A stretch of DNA of 64,000 bases from Chrysaora quinquecirrha (lineage: Eukaryota; Cnidaria; Scyphozoa; Semaeostomeae; Pelagiidae). Position 1 is the stretch's first letter; each line of letters begins with the position of its first letter. This document shows positions 11,016 to 21,985 of this stretch, one piece after another. The notes under the pieces are model-generated. The model worked only from the letters and a program-made list of their open reading frames with translations, did no database searches and had not been told where the DNA came from. The stretch is taken from positions 124,001-188,000 of the forward strand of contig JACTAT010000218.1 of assembly GCA_014526335.1 (NCBI GenBank). Reading direction: 5' to 3'. The position numbers and the translations under genes are program-made.

Positions 11016-11252
11016 TCATTGTCGACTTTCGTGCCATGCGCGTAACTTTCGCTTCCAGTCTCCCTTATAGAAAACAATGGGGTTCACAACACAGCTTCCG
11101 GCGAAAGCACCACTTTCCAGGGGGTCGTGTTGAAGTGAAGACATGGTCACATCACAGAAATCCTTGTAAACAACGTTCCAAGGAATGGCTCGAAATAGAA
11201 AGGACATAGCATCTTTGGTAATGGAAGATGCCTCCTGGGGCACAACAATCAA
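11016..11252 (-). CDS. Unknown ORF overlapping the left TIR
   Basis: A frame of 78 codons including VVPQEASSITKDAMSFLF and IPWNVVYKDFCDVTMSSL; the last part runs into the left TIR. Composition looks protein-like, but I do not recognise it. It could be the 3' exon of the gene whose 5' exons are at 15034-13031, since it lies downstream on the same strand. Confidence 0.25.
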   Translation of the reverse strand: MIVVPQEASSITKDAMSFLFRAIPWNVVYKDFCDVTMSSLQHDPLESGAFAGSCVVNPIVFYKGDWKRKLRAWHESRQ

Positions 11253-11254
11253 GA

Positions 11255-13030
11255 CTTTATGACCACATAGAGAAGAAGAAAGAGAAGGATAATCTTTTGT
11301 TTCATTAGTGGCTTATCGATTGGAGATTGGTTGCTGAACAATGACGATAGATGACGAAAGATTGATAAATGGATAGGCCTCTCATCGCCATTCCTCTGTT
11401 CCTGTGCTTTGCTGTTTGTGCAGATATGTTATATGATAGCTGGAATGGCGAACAGTTGGGGCAGGTAGCAAACAATGACAGAAAACATGTTGCCTTGAAA
11501 TATTGGCTTTGTTGAATTTAGAGAACAATTCGCAACAGCAGGAGAAAGACAAGGAGACTGCTTCATCGATCACAGAGAGTTATCAGAGCTGAATTACGCA
11601 ATCTATCTATCACAAACAACATTTCGTTACCTGTGAGCTACCTGAGCTGCCTCAACTCGATGCTTCCTCAAAGTCAAAAGGTTTTAACGGATTGTTATTG
11701 GCCCATATTCTTCCACGTTATACAGTTTATATGAATAATCCAAAATTATGCTACTTAATGTTGAGAAAAAAGAATGGGCCTAACTAAGGCTAGGGCCTAA
11801 AACATTCCAATTTTACATTAGAGGGAACCTTTTGAATGGTCTGGTTCGAGCAATATTTTTTACTCATTTTCAAACAAATAAATTTTTAATGTAAAGGGTT
11901 CAACTGAGCAGCGTTTGAGCTTCCAAAACTTTGTGCATTTCTGCAAAATGTATATAAATCTCTTCATTCTCAATAAAGCTAGAAAAAGACAGCATTGCCT
12001 AGGAAGCTGAACTTTTCTGTGGATCCCCTGTTCAGTTAAGGGGTGGAAGCTGGGGGTAGGTGGGCCACATTAGAACTTAGGTAGAATTCCTACTAAGGAT
12101 TTCTTACTAGATGTAGGGGGTAAAGGGTTCAACGAGAAGAGGGATATTGGCTAAAAGATGCATACTGAGCTTAGAGAGTAGATGCCTGCAATATTTATTA
12201 TGAATGTGAGTAAGTCATATGTCCCAAACTTGCAATGATTGGGTGTTAAATAAAGAAATTGCAGTTGCATGTGAACCCAGTTTCTAATAGTATCACCAAC
12301 ATAACCGTGGGAAGGAGAACATTTTCGTGGGCTGATTATTTTTCAAAAGCAATAAGAATAATGGCTATTGTGCAGTTAAAAAATAAGTTTTCAGGATGTT
12401 TTTTCAAAGGGGAAGCACCCCCCCTGACAACAGGTGCTATGGCCCTGTATCAAATGACATTGTATTTGCTTTTATATTTTGTCTTTGGCACTAAGTTGGC
12501 AATTGCAAAAGAGTGTCAAATTTTTCATAAGCTTTTGGCAAAGAAACTTTCAGTGAAGCGAAACAAAACGTACTGCGAAATTATGTCAATTATTAGGACA
12601 CTAATATATTTTAGTCTTTTACGTTCAATGTTAGTAAGTATTAGGGGTTCTCAAACAGTTTGTTAATAGTGGATATTTTTAATTGGACTTTGGGGGTTTT
12701 TTACTAGTTTTTATCAAGTAGTTTTTCCTTTTTCCTTGTAATTCTGTATGTGTTAGATATTTGAGAATGAAATTTCAATCCCATTTTCCCAGTCATATCT
12801 TATGGGGACAATCCCAGCCACTTTTTTGTTGATACCAATCTTTGGTGGAGTCCCATTCCAAGTTGATTGTCTTTGCCATTGGTATTCCCAGTCCTAGTTC
12901 ACAAAATCCCAATCCCAGCACAAAATGTCATCCCCAAGTGTCAGGAAAATCCAACAAATCCCAGATCCCATTTTCACCCTGTACAGGATCCTTTATCATA
13001 TATCTTTCCCTGGGCTTTCCCTTAAAGGAC
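11255..13030. other. Interior of long-TIR element, mostly non-coding
   Basis: AT-rich. A 135-codon open frame at 12259-12666 (+) has no recognisable motif and I do not call it a gene. No repeats beyond short runs were seen. Confidence 0.4.
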
Positions 13031-13375
13031 TTAAAGTGTCCATGACAATTCCTTTGGATACATACATTTGCGAATTCCACAGTTTGTAATTCTCTTCTTT
13101 GTGACCACTTGACTACCAAAAACATCGAGGAGACTCTGACCAAAGACATGTTTAGCTACTGGCTGAATCATCCTATCTGTTGCTGCCTTGAAGTACAAGT
13201 CATAAGCTGCTTCCACTGCAGTTTTTCCATCACTGGTCGCATAAAACAGCTGCTCGATTATGTGCTCATGAACGCTAAAATAAGATATTTGTGATACACA
13301 CAATAAAAATTCCAGTAAAATTTTGACAGATTAGGTAATACAATTTTCATGCAGAGTTTTCCCGAAGTTCTTAGC

Positions 13376-14800
13376 TAGTGAGCAAGGCAATATCATGCTA
13401 TGGGGGTGCTATCGAGAACCGCATTTCATTTAATTGAAATATAAAAAGGCTGATACCGTCGCTATCAGACAGGATACAGGCCCATAGATTCAAGAACTAG
13501 TAATCTTACCTCATCGATAATATTGCATTTTGATTCGGGCCTAAGCAAGGCAATCTCATGCCGTGCGTGGAGGTGCTCTCGAAAATTGTATTTAATCAAA
13601 ATATATAAATATTATACGAATATTATACTGTCAGTGGCGTAGCCAGGGTCTTGGCTTTGGGGGGGGCAAAAGACCAAAAATCAAGGGGGTCCGGGGGCTT
13701 ACCCCCGGAAAAATTTTTGGGACCATGACCTTCTACAGGTCGTAAAACAGCCCTCTAGAAAAGAGATTTGACGGGCTTTCAAACGGAGAAAATATGCTGG
13801 ATAATTCTTGCTTTTCACAATAATTTCATGATGCATCTATTGCTTTGCTATGCCAGAAAAAATTGTTCTTAAACCATTCAAATTCATGAAAGCTACCAAA
13901 TATCTATGTAAACACAAAATTTGTTACCATGCGTTTTTTAGTACCTATGAAAACATGGAAATGGTCTCAAATTGATTAATGGGAGGCACACAAAACTAGG
14001 GGGTCCGGGGGTATGCTCCCCTGAGAAAATTTTCATTTTTCAAACCTCTAGTGTCGCATAGAATGCATATTTTTTTGCTTGCCGATTGTGTTGTGTTACA
14101 TACGTACTGGATATCAGAAGACATCTCACCTCACCTGTTTGTTGGAAACACTTGCCTTCTTTTTATGTAGAACATTCCAGCCAAGAATACTTATACGAGG
14201 CGGTGAAAATTTTCATTCTACGTTTATCTAACATGCACTGTGTTGTCTGATCTTTCGTTTACTCTACTAATTTTCTCGTGGTTTTGCCTTTTCATTCTAC
14301 TTCGTTTCATTTCGAGAACGAGAGAAAGGAGTCACCACAGCAAGAATACGCTAGGGAGGTCTTTTGAATAAACTTTAAATCTGTCCGACGGGATCGTAAA
14401 AACACAAGAAAGGTCCGTACCTTTAGAACCCTTCACACATCGAGACCTATTGTGAAAGGAGGGGTGTGAGTTAAACAATAGTAAACATGTGGCGTTAGTT
14501 GCCGCATAACATTAGCTGTAGAACATTTTCCTGGAACAGAGCAGGTGAGGTGGGATGATATATCTACTCTTTTTCGACATTGAAAAATATTTATTGCCCA
14601 ACGATTGTTAGAATATCTCTTACCCCCCCCCCCCCACTGATTTTATTGCAGAAATAGACTTTTCTAAAACACCAACTTTTCAACTATTGGGGGGGGGGGT
14701 GACCGCCCCCCCCCCTGGCCCCCCCTTGGCTACGCTACTGTATACTGTCGTTAACTGACAGGATACAGGCTCATGCAAGAACTAGTAATCTCACCTCACA
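13376..14800. repeat. Duplicated intron segment (about 165-bp unit), split by the MITE
   Basis: 13376-13515 and 13540-13631 plus 14741-14800 are two copies of one unit, sharing GAGCAAGGCAAT/CTAAGCAAGGCAAT, then GACAGGATACAGGC, then CAAGAACTAGTAATC. Each unit carries a minus-strand donor-like GAGGTRAGATT. The MITE inserted in the second copy. Confidence 0.6.
13632..14740. mobile_element. Non-autonomous hAT element (MITE)
   Basis: Ends CAGTGGCGTAGCCAGG and its mirror CTTGGCTACGCTACTG, flanked by perfect 8-bp duplications TATACTGT (13624-13631, 14741-14748). The 8-bp TSD and CAGTGGCGTAGC ends are typical of hAT. The 1109-bp interior has no long ORF. GGGGGTCCGGGGG recurs near 13684 and 14009, and C/G homopolymers of 10 or more bases occur at 14629-14720, a likely hot spot for assembly or slippage errors. 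Confidence 0.92.
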
Positions 14801-15362
14801 CATGAACCCCTTCCATTCTGCAGATTTGAAGTGTTGGCGATATTCATCATCTTGCTTTTGCTTCATGTGCGATTTGTTCCCGACGAGACGACTCAAATCT
14901 TGGCACGCTTTCTCATCCCAAGATTCACTTGAATTCCCGCCTGTTTTTAAAAAGGTTCTCTCGCTCGTGTTTGCCCCCCTGAGAAGCCTCATGTCATTGG
15001 CTCGTGAAAACCTAAAACATATGACGTCTGCCATGGCAGATCCCATATAAGGTAAAGCGAAAGTTACGCGCATGGCACGAAAGTCGACAATGAGAAATTG
15101 GCGTGACTTCCATCCCATAAGTTTATTTCATGTGGAGTCGATTCAGAGGACCTTGCGTAGGACAAACTGCGCAGGAGGGTTACGTTGTTGTTGTTGTTTG
15201 ACGAAACTTTAGGCCCACACACGCTTGCACTGAAGAAGGATCATGTCATAACAAGCAAATATGGCTCAAAAAGGCTGTCAATGCAAAGGAAGAGAGGTAC
15301 GCAAAGAAACTATTTTGATACAATCTACTGTAATCTACTATAATTGTGTCCTAGAACTCATG

Positions 15363-16190
15363 GTTAGTTGGGAAAAGAGCAAAAAAGGATCATAAAAAAG
15401 TTGAACAACTGCAGAAGAAAATGATTTGCCTTTATGAACAATTTGGTTTGCCCACTGAAGAAATGATGATTACATTGAAACAGAAGATCCTTGCATCTCT
15501 ATATCATCAAATAAGCTCCAAGCAGCTGTCCATTGAAAACATCACTACTAATGCAAGAAAGATATCAGGTAATATTGGTGTTTTATCATTGCTTTTAAGC
15601 TCACTAGAGAATGACGTTTATTTACTTTTTTTTATGTCATACTTAAGTCTGAATTTTGTTTTTTCATAATATACGAGTAAAGAATATGTGCGTCTAATGA
15701 AAAAAGCCAGCAAAGCAAAAAGTGAAGTTGGAAGTTTAATCAGCCTTTATAATGAACTCGCTGCAGATCTTCATCAGCCTGAATTCAACCCAGTTAACCC
15801 AGAAAATAATTTTAATCAATTTCATGACTTGCCCCCAGGGTAATTGCGTTTGAATATCTTTTTACATCTTTGAGCATCGAATTTGTAGTATTTAAGTCTG
15901 TATTGCCATTTGATGTTTGTGGTATTTGTTGATACCATTTCTCGTTCAGATGACATTGTGTATGTGTAAACTTCTCTTTCAGCCATTTCAATCACAAAAA
16001 GCGACACATTGTTGACCGTCTTACATTTAACGACCGATGTATTGAGGAACTGAATCACCTCTCCGAAGAAATGGGCAACTACATAAAGTTCTATGGCAGT
16101 CTTTTACTACCTGATTTAGAGCTTGGAAAAGCAGATTATGTCAATATTTTGAATCGCTGTGAAACTAAAAGTGTGTATTTCAATTAGACT
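15363..16190 (+). pseudogene. KDZ transposase C-terminal exons
   Basis: Continues the KDZ gene after the long-TIR element. The exon to 15570 has VGKRAKKDHKKVEQLQKKM, LYEQFGLPTEEM and a donor GTAATATT. The exon near 15683-15840 has YVRLMKKASKAKSEVGSLIS and YNELAADLHQPEF. The exon 15983-16190 has FNHKKRHIVDRLTFNDRCIE and EEMGNYIKFYGSL, ending in VYFN and a stop. Such Lys/Leu-rich coiled C-terminal parts follow the KDZ catalytic core. Splice sites are plausible and the frames are open, so this end is less decayed than the 5' part. Confidence 0.6.
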
Positions 16191-16439
16191 GTTTTGAGTT
16201 TATATTTGCCATCTAATGTGGACTATGTTTTGGTGATTGACAGTTATTTTTCGATAACTGTCTTATTCTTTTGTAAAGTATCTCAGCACTTGGCGATTGT
16301 AACTCGATGAGTTGTTTATCTTGGATATTGTTGCATCCAATTCATCAAGGACTGAGGTTAGGGGTCATTCAAGTGTTGGTCAACAGGGGCGGAATTTTGA
16401 CTTCTTTACTTTTTTAATACCTTGACTGATGGTTAATAA

Positions 16440-17480
16440 GGGAAGAAGGTTATTCTGTATTCCATCATTCCGTATTTTGTCATTCGTTATTCCGTCATTC
16501 TGTCACTCCGTATTCCGTCATTTCGTTTTCCATGTTTTAAAGATAGCCCTGGTAGATATAGGGGAGAGCATAGAACAATAAATTATGCAACATGTTAAAT
16601 TACGATTAATATAACAATATCAACAGATTGTATTTCAGTTGGTGGGCATATCGCTATTTCAATTAGTGAATGCAATTTTACCAATTTAGGGATCAGATAT
16701 CGCTGCAAAGAAAAAAAGTGTCATTAAATCTTTGCAGCGATATGATATTTAATCTGATCTGGCTATTCATACCTTGTTTTTATCTATTTCAAAAACTTTG
16801 GAAACCAAACCAAACCATGCTCACTTCATTTTTAGCATTCCTTGTTCGCGCTAACAAAAATGTAGTTTTAATCAACATGTCAACAACCAGTAATGACAAT
16901 AGACATAACAGAACATTACAGAAATAGAAAAAGACAAGAGAAATGTTAATAGAAAATACAAGAATCTCCACTGCTCCAGTTTATACCTATGAAACGTTTT
17001 AAACAGATTTTACTTTACAATTTGACCTTCAAATGAACTAAAAACGCTGTAAATTATGTGAAATCAAAGTAATATGAAATAAAGTTGTTGTTTTAACAAT
17101 AGAACTCGATAAAAATTTTCAATAGTTGTGCATATATATTTCATATGTATTCAAACTACAATTGTAAGTTATGCTGTTCATTGTAAATTTGATGGCTTTA
17201 CTGTATTTGGATATGTAAATAAGTTGGTTTTTATTAGCCCACTCTCTTGAGAGTACGAGCTATTAGTAGTTTCCTTACCAACTGTAAATAAGAAGTTTAT
17301 TATTTATTAATATCATTATTATTATTGAACACCTTTTCATCATTCCATATTCTGTCATTCCTTCAGTCGGTATTCCATCATTGCATATTCTGTCATTCCG
17401 AATTCCGTCATTCCAAATTCTGTCATTCCAAATTCCGTCATTCCTTATTCCGTGTTTTAAAGATAGCCTATCTACCAGTG
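16440..17480. repeat. ATTCCGTCATTCC-type minisatellite, two blocks
   Basis: 16450-16550 and 17338-17470 consist of degenerate units of about 12-15 bp (TCATTCCGTATTCCG, TCATTCCAAATTCCG). Both blocks end in the same unique sequence GTTTTAAAGATAGCC. The peptide-like frame on the minus strand at 17275-17508 is just translated repeat. The DNA between and around (16200-17821) shows no gene. Confidence 0.7.
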
Positions 17481-18269
17481 CCTCTAGTTTTCTGTCCAAT
17501 GATTCCATCAGTTCACTAATGTCCTTACTTGTATTCTATTTTTAAAGGTGGCGCCGTCTAAATACAAATATTCTGGTAACGATATATCAGCCTTTCGTGG
17601 CATAAGCTATTTCATGGTTACGGCTACCATTTTGAATTAGGTAATAATTCTAGCCACCATGGCGGCTCGCTTTAAACAAGAAAAATCGAAAAACTTCCAA
17701 GGCTCGGTAAAACGCATCTGTTAGAGTAAAACTACTGTTTTAAAAAGAATTACACATAAAAATTATTAAATATTTGATATAAATGCTTACGAGTTTCATG
17801 AATTGAGTTTTTGTTTGTCATTTCCTCCGATCTTTGCTCCGACCCAAAAATGGCCTAGCCAAAACGTTGATCGGCGAAAACTGTTCTTCACTCCGTGCAG
17901 GAACATCTAGAGCAGATCTTTTTAGTTTGTTCTTACCGTTATGGATTGAACTCTCTTCTGTGAAAATTCCATCATCATACACCTCCTTTTCATATAGTTA
18001 CATGTGCTCAAAATTTTCAAATTACATGTACTCCCACACATCCTGTGTCATGCCATTTGACCCATGGAAAATATTGCGGTTGCTATGCAGACGTACGTAC
18101 ATCCACGTAGATGCTATTTCTGATTTTTATTGGATAAAAAAATGGAGAAAACCCTCTGAGCAATATTTTATTGGTTAAATTACAAAGGGGGGTCTCACAA
18201 AAGTACGCACTTTATCATTCACTGGCTTATTAAAAAACTACGCCCTTTTAGGATATTAGCTGAACACGC

Positions 18270-19812
18270 ATTTTTTACTTAGATATTTCTCAAGTTGGAT
18301 TTGGTAGCAAGAGCTCAAGCTGCTTTCCAGCAAAAGATTCCTGTCAGGCAGGATCTAGACAAATTAGAGAGAGAATTAAAGAACACCTATGCGAAGATGC
18401 TCACTGATTATAAATTCCAGACCCTATGAAATTGCCAAGCAGCAATTGGTAGGAGGATGTCTCATTGTGGCCTCATCTTGATTTGGGCAAAATCTTCGCT
18501 TTTGTTATTGAAAAGAGAGCTTATGGGACTGAGTATATTGGTCAGTATAAAGCAAAAAAGGCATATTCACATTTTATGAGCGGATTTTTCATAAGATATT
18601 TGTTAAGCTGATTGGAGGTGCCAAAGTGCTCCTCAAAGACCAAGTGACTTCTTCACAAAAACTGCGCGTTCCATGTGACGTATGGCTTCTGTGCTCAAGA
18701 AGTGGAGAAATTCTTTGCGCTTACTGCTCATGTACAGCTGGTTTTGCAGAGTGTTGCAACCATGTGATAGCAATTGCCTATAAAGTGGAGTTTGCAAATG
18801 CTTGTGGAACAGAAGCACTCGGAGAGAGGTGCAGTACACGAAAATAAAGGATGTCACAATAAAAAAGCACCATGTCATGAAACGAGCCAAAAGAAGGCTG
18901 GTGCAAAGCGAATGGAAAACCAACTATGATTTTTGCCCTGTGGAAGTCAGAGATAAATGTGCAGAAAGAGGTGATCGCTTGTGTTTTAAAGTAAGAGACG
19001 AGCAACCTATTGCAGTTGTGTTGAAGTGTGAGGAGCCCCCCGCAAGACATGGATGTCTGAAACCATTGCCAGTGATAGGAGAAGAAATATACGAACAGAG
19101 AGAAGGCGAAACTGAGCAAGAGCTGGTGACGATGTTCTGTGAGCGACTCTCGTTTAGTGAAAATCAGCTGAAGGAGCTCGTAATATCCACAAGGGCGCAG
19201 ACAGGCTTGCCCGCTTGGAAGGAACAGCGAGTAGGGTGCATTACTGGGACGAAAGTAAAAGATGTTTGCAGCAAAGTAGAAGAAATTGCAAAATCGCAAA
19301 ACAAAACAGTCAAGAGGACGCCACCTCTTTTGCATATGTTTCAGGACGTAAAGATTGATTTCGTTCCTGTGGTGAAATATGGGAGAAGCCATGAAAAAGA
19401 TGCAAAAAGGTTTTGCTGAAAATGAAGTGAAAAAACGTCAGAATGGAAGGCTGTTAGATTGTTGACTCATTGCAAGTAAATCATTTCCATTCATCAGAGC
19501 AACACCAGATAATAAATTCATTTGTAGATGCTGTGCTGCTGGTAATGTGCCAGTGGAGTACAAATGCCCCTTTAAAATAAGAGAGAAAGTGTTGCTGAGG
19601 CCTATTGGGAACTTGACTTTTTGGAAAAGATTAATGGCAGTATTCAACTGAAAAGAAAACATAAATACTACAGTCAAGTCACTGCACAGACAGCATTATT
19701 TGAGGCTAAACATGCTTTCTTTGTTATTTGGACCTTAGGAGGAGAGCTCTTTGTGGAAAAAAATCATTTCGACAAAGAACATTGGTCGTTGCTTGAAAGA
19801 AAGCAACCCTAA
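18270..19812 (+). pseudogene. SWIM zinc finger plus YqaJ-like nuclease
   Basis: YqaJ-fold proteins are phage lambda-exonuclease-like nucleases; SWIM fingers bind DNA or protein. Order: an N-terminal part from 18270 (LDLVARAQAAFQQKIPVRQ), a block matching YIGQYKAKKAYSHFMSGF, the SWIM motif ILCAYCSCTAGFAECCNHV (CxCxnCxH), then in another frame LPAWKEQRVGCITGTKV (YqaJ start), VKYGRSHEKDAKRF (18802-19419), and after a further frameshift ATPDNKF, VEYKCPFKIR, HKYYSQVTAQTALF and FVIWTLGG. The Asp of xPD and the Glu/Lys of EYKCP are the expected catalytic residues and are present. Several stops (18426-18615) and frameshifts break the gene. Confidence 0.75.
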
Positions 19813-20133
19813 ACCCTATTTTTCAACGAAAATTGTTGCGCGAGTTCTTTTGAAACAGAGAATGATATGCTTCTGACGAAGTTGCGACAAGCCAGTTCTT
19901 GAGCAAAAGGAGTTTGACAATGACACAGAGAACAGCATTTAATGCAGTTCGTGCCAACTATGGTACCATCGGCCATGCATTAATTTGAAGATGAATCCAC
20001 AGGGTGACTGGATTTGCAATATTTTCATTCAGGAAGACTTTGATGGAGACATCAATATGATATAAATAACTGTAATAGTTATATAATTCTGGGCTAAGTT
20101 ACGTATCTCTAAAATTTAAAAAAATTAATATAT

Positions 20134-21324
20134 TCATTGTTCTAGTAGTGGTGCTTGCCAATTGGTCATAGCAGCGCATATTGTAACAATCTCATCGCAA
20201 ATTGGTAGAAGGTGTAATGGAAGTTCAGTTTTCAATATAGCATATTCTTTCATTCGTCTTATTGCTTTCTCTACAAAAATTCTAAGGTTCACAACTTTGG
20301 AAGTTTGATTCACATGGTCTTTGCGCATCTGCAAATTACTTTGAGTAGATGGTGGAATTGTAAGCGTGCATTGATAATAAGCCAAATACTCGCTGATTTT
20401 GAAACCTCAGTCAGCCATAACCTGGTCATTTGGTCTCTGCTAAGAGGCAGTCTCCGTGATGAAAATATCTGAAGCTCATCCACCATAACAGTCGGACAGA
20501 AAACTGATTGCTCTATTTGGAGTTATACCGACCAAATATTTGATTGTGTGGTGGTGTTTTTACTGGCTCCAACAAGATGCAGCGAGGTCAAGGCTTGATG
20601 GAGTTTCTATAAACACTTCATTGCAGTCTATAATAACACAGCATTTAGGATAATATTTCCTGAACTCGTCAGGCATGTATCTCCGTACAGCGGACCTTTC
20701 AGGCCATTTGATAACGCATCTGAGTTCCAGTGACATGAGATGTATCCATGTGAACAGTATAAAGGTAACAGACCCAAGAGATATTTTGAATCTGTAGGAA
20801 AGATCCTGGACTTTAAGGTTGGCCCTCAGACGCATCATGACCATAAAAAACTCCTGTTTTAGCCGTAAACTTCTTGCTGGGCCTGGGCGCTTTTTAGTTA
20901 GCCCATTTTCATGTAGGAGCTCCTGATACTTAAGGTTGACACCTTTTTGTTCCTCCCGTCGCGTTTCTGATTCTCCTTTCCAATACTGCATTCTTCTTGC
21001 AATTGGAAGCAAATGTTTGAATATCAGTTCAAACATCCCTGCTCCCTCAAAACCGGTGTAGTACTGGACTTTTGCATCTCTTGCAACTTGTTTGATCTGG
21101 AACTCAGGACCAAGTGAGACCAAAAATCCTTCCATTGTAGTCTCTTCTTCTCTTTGTTTATCAGCTCCATCTCTATCATCGACAGAGCCTTCAGTAGGGT
21201 TTGCAGTAGCCGCTCTTTTTCTTGGACTACGGCGCAGGCCTGTTTCATCATACGGTGACTTGGTTCTCTTTTTTGGGTTTCTTTGGGCTGGTGTAGTTTT
21301 GCTTTCTGCGTCGCTCTTCGCCAT
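20134..21324 (-). pseudogene. ISL2EU/IS4-like DDE transposase
   Basis: Cuts and pastes the element. From ATG 21324: a basic, low-complexity N-terminus (KKRTKSPYDETGLRRSPRKR), then a helix-turn-helix block (LRLKQEFFMVMMRLRANL, DLSYRFKISLGSVTFILFTW), IKWPERSAVRRYMPDEF and CVIIDCNEVFIETPSSLDL (first catalytic Asp). After 20560 the frame is broken by stops, including TAA in the SNYKHH-like block and TGA in the GGWASD-like block. The C-terminus at 20385-20134 reads CTLTIPPSTQ, RIFVEKAIRRMKEYAIL (catalytic Glu region) and LPLHLLPICDEIVTICAAMT. Length and order match the family. At least three lesions. Confidence 0.82.
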
Positions 21325-21985
21325 ATCTTTCTTAAATCTTCACTTTTAGGAAAAGAATGAAAAACAAGATTTTTAACATGACCTCTTATAACAAGCTGAT
21401 CTGGTATCCATGATCCGTTATCATAGGGCCCAACACAACAGGCTTGGTTAGGCATATCTCAACTATATTGACTACTTTCAGTAAACAAGACTTCTTTGAT
21501 AAACTGTAAAATTAATCTGACAACTTTGAAGATTTTATGATGGGAAAGGCTTTCAGAAGTTGATTTTCTAAAGCTGGTGAATGTGAATCATAAAGTGCAT
21601 ACTTTTGTGAGATCCCCCTGTGTAATTTAACCAATGAAATATTGCTCGGAGGGTTTTCTCCATTTTTATATTCATTAAAAATCAGATATAACATCTACGC
21701 GGATGTACGTACGTCTGCATAACATCCGCAATATTTTCGATGGGTCAAATTGAATGACGCAGGACGCGTGGGAGTAAATTTGATTTGAAAACTTTCAGCA
21801 CATGTAACTATATGAAAAGGAGGTCTATGATAATGAAATTTTCACAGAAGAGAGTTCAATCCATAATGGTAAGAACAAACTAAAAAGATCTGCTCTAGTT
21901 GTTCCTGTACGGAGTGAAGAACAGTTTTCGCCCATCAAGGTTTTGGCTAGGCCAATTTCGGGTCTGAGCAAAGATCGGAGGAAAT

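Larger units (their letters stand above)
13031..15034 (-). pseudogene. Unknown two-exon gene inside long-TIR element
   Basis: Exon 1 starts at an ATG (15034) just inside the right TIR and reads MADVICFRFSRAND, then SWDEKACQDLSRLVGNKSHM and EYRQHFKSAEWKGF, ending near 14795-14801 at GTGTGAG or GTGAGATT. Exon 2 follows the acceptor TCTTATTTTAG (13275) with VHEHIIEQLFYATSDGKTAV and ends at 13031. The intron is swollen by a local duplication and by the hAT MITE. The best phase match uses the upstream GT. I do not recognise the family. It is the main candidate for what this element encodes. Confidence 0.35.
10747..15362. mobile_element. Long-TIR DNA element of unassigned superfamily
   Basis: About 308-bp inverted repeats (10747-11054 and 15055-15362), nearly identical, begin CATGAGTTCTAGGACACAAT. 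Flanks are GTTAGTT on both sides (10740-10746, 15363-15369), and one copy restores the KDZ frame, which proves the boundaries. A 7-bp duplication is unusual. With a CATGA start, the P superfamily (8-bp TSD) is possible if one base has changed, but I see no THAP domain. Its interior holds unknown exon-like frames on the minus strand and a nested hAT MITE. No transposase was recognised, so it may be non-autonomous. Confidence 0.85.
17822..21983. mobile_element. ISL2EU-type DNA transposon with long TIRs
   Basis: Inverted repeats of about 405 bp (17822-18226 and 21578-21983) start TTCCTCCGATCTTTGCT and are flanked by AT on both sides (17820-17821, 21984-21985). It encodes a SWIM-YqaJ protein (+) and a DDE transposase (-). 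From general knowledge, the ISL2EU (IS4EU) superfamily is defined by a transposase plus a YqaJ nuclease and a 2-bp duplication, which fits. The TIRs differ by many substitutions, so this is an old copy, and both genes are damaged. Confidence 0.82.

Noticed and set aside
12259..12666. 135-codon plus ORF in the long-TIR element
   Set aside because: No motif, no splice context, hydrophobic AT-driven composition; opposite strand to the likely gene.
17275..17508. Minus-strand ORF with repeated GIRNDGIWND-like peptide
   Set aside because: It is the translation of the ATTCCGTCATTCC minisatellite, not a protein gene.
17834..18178. 114-codon ORF at the left end of the ISL2EU element
   Set aside because: It lies wholly in the TIR and its mirror at 21825-22013 is also TIR; no protein signal.
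18778..19392. 204-codon minus ORF
   Set aside because: Shadow of the SWIM-YqaJ gene on the plus strand, which has clear domain motifs.
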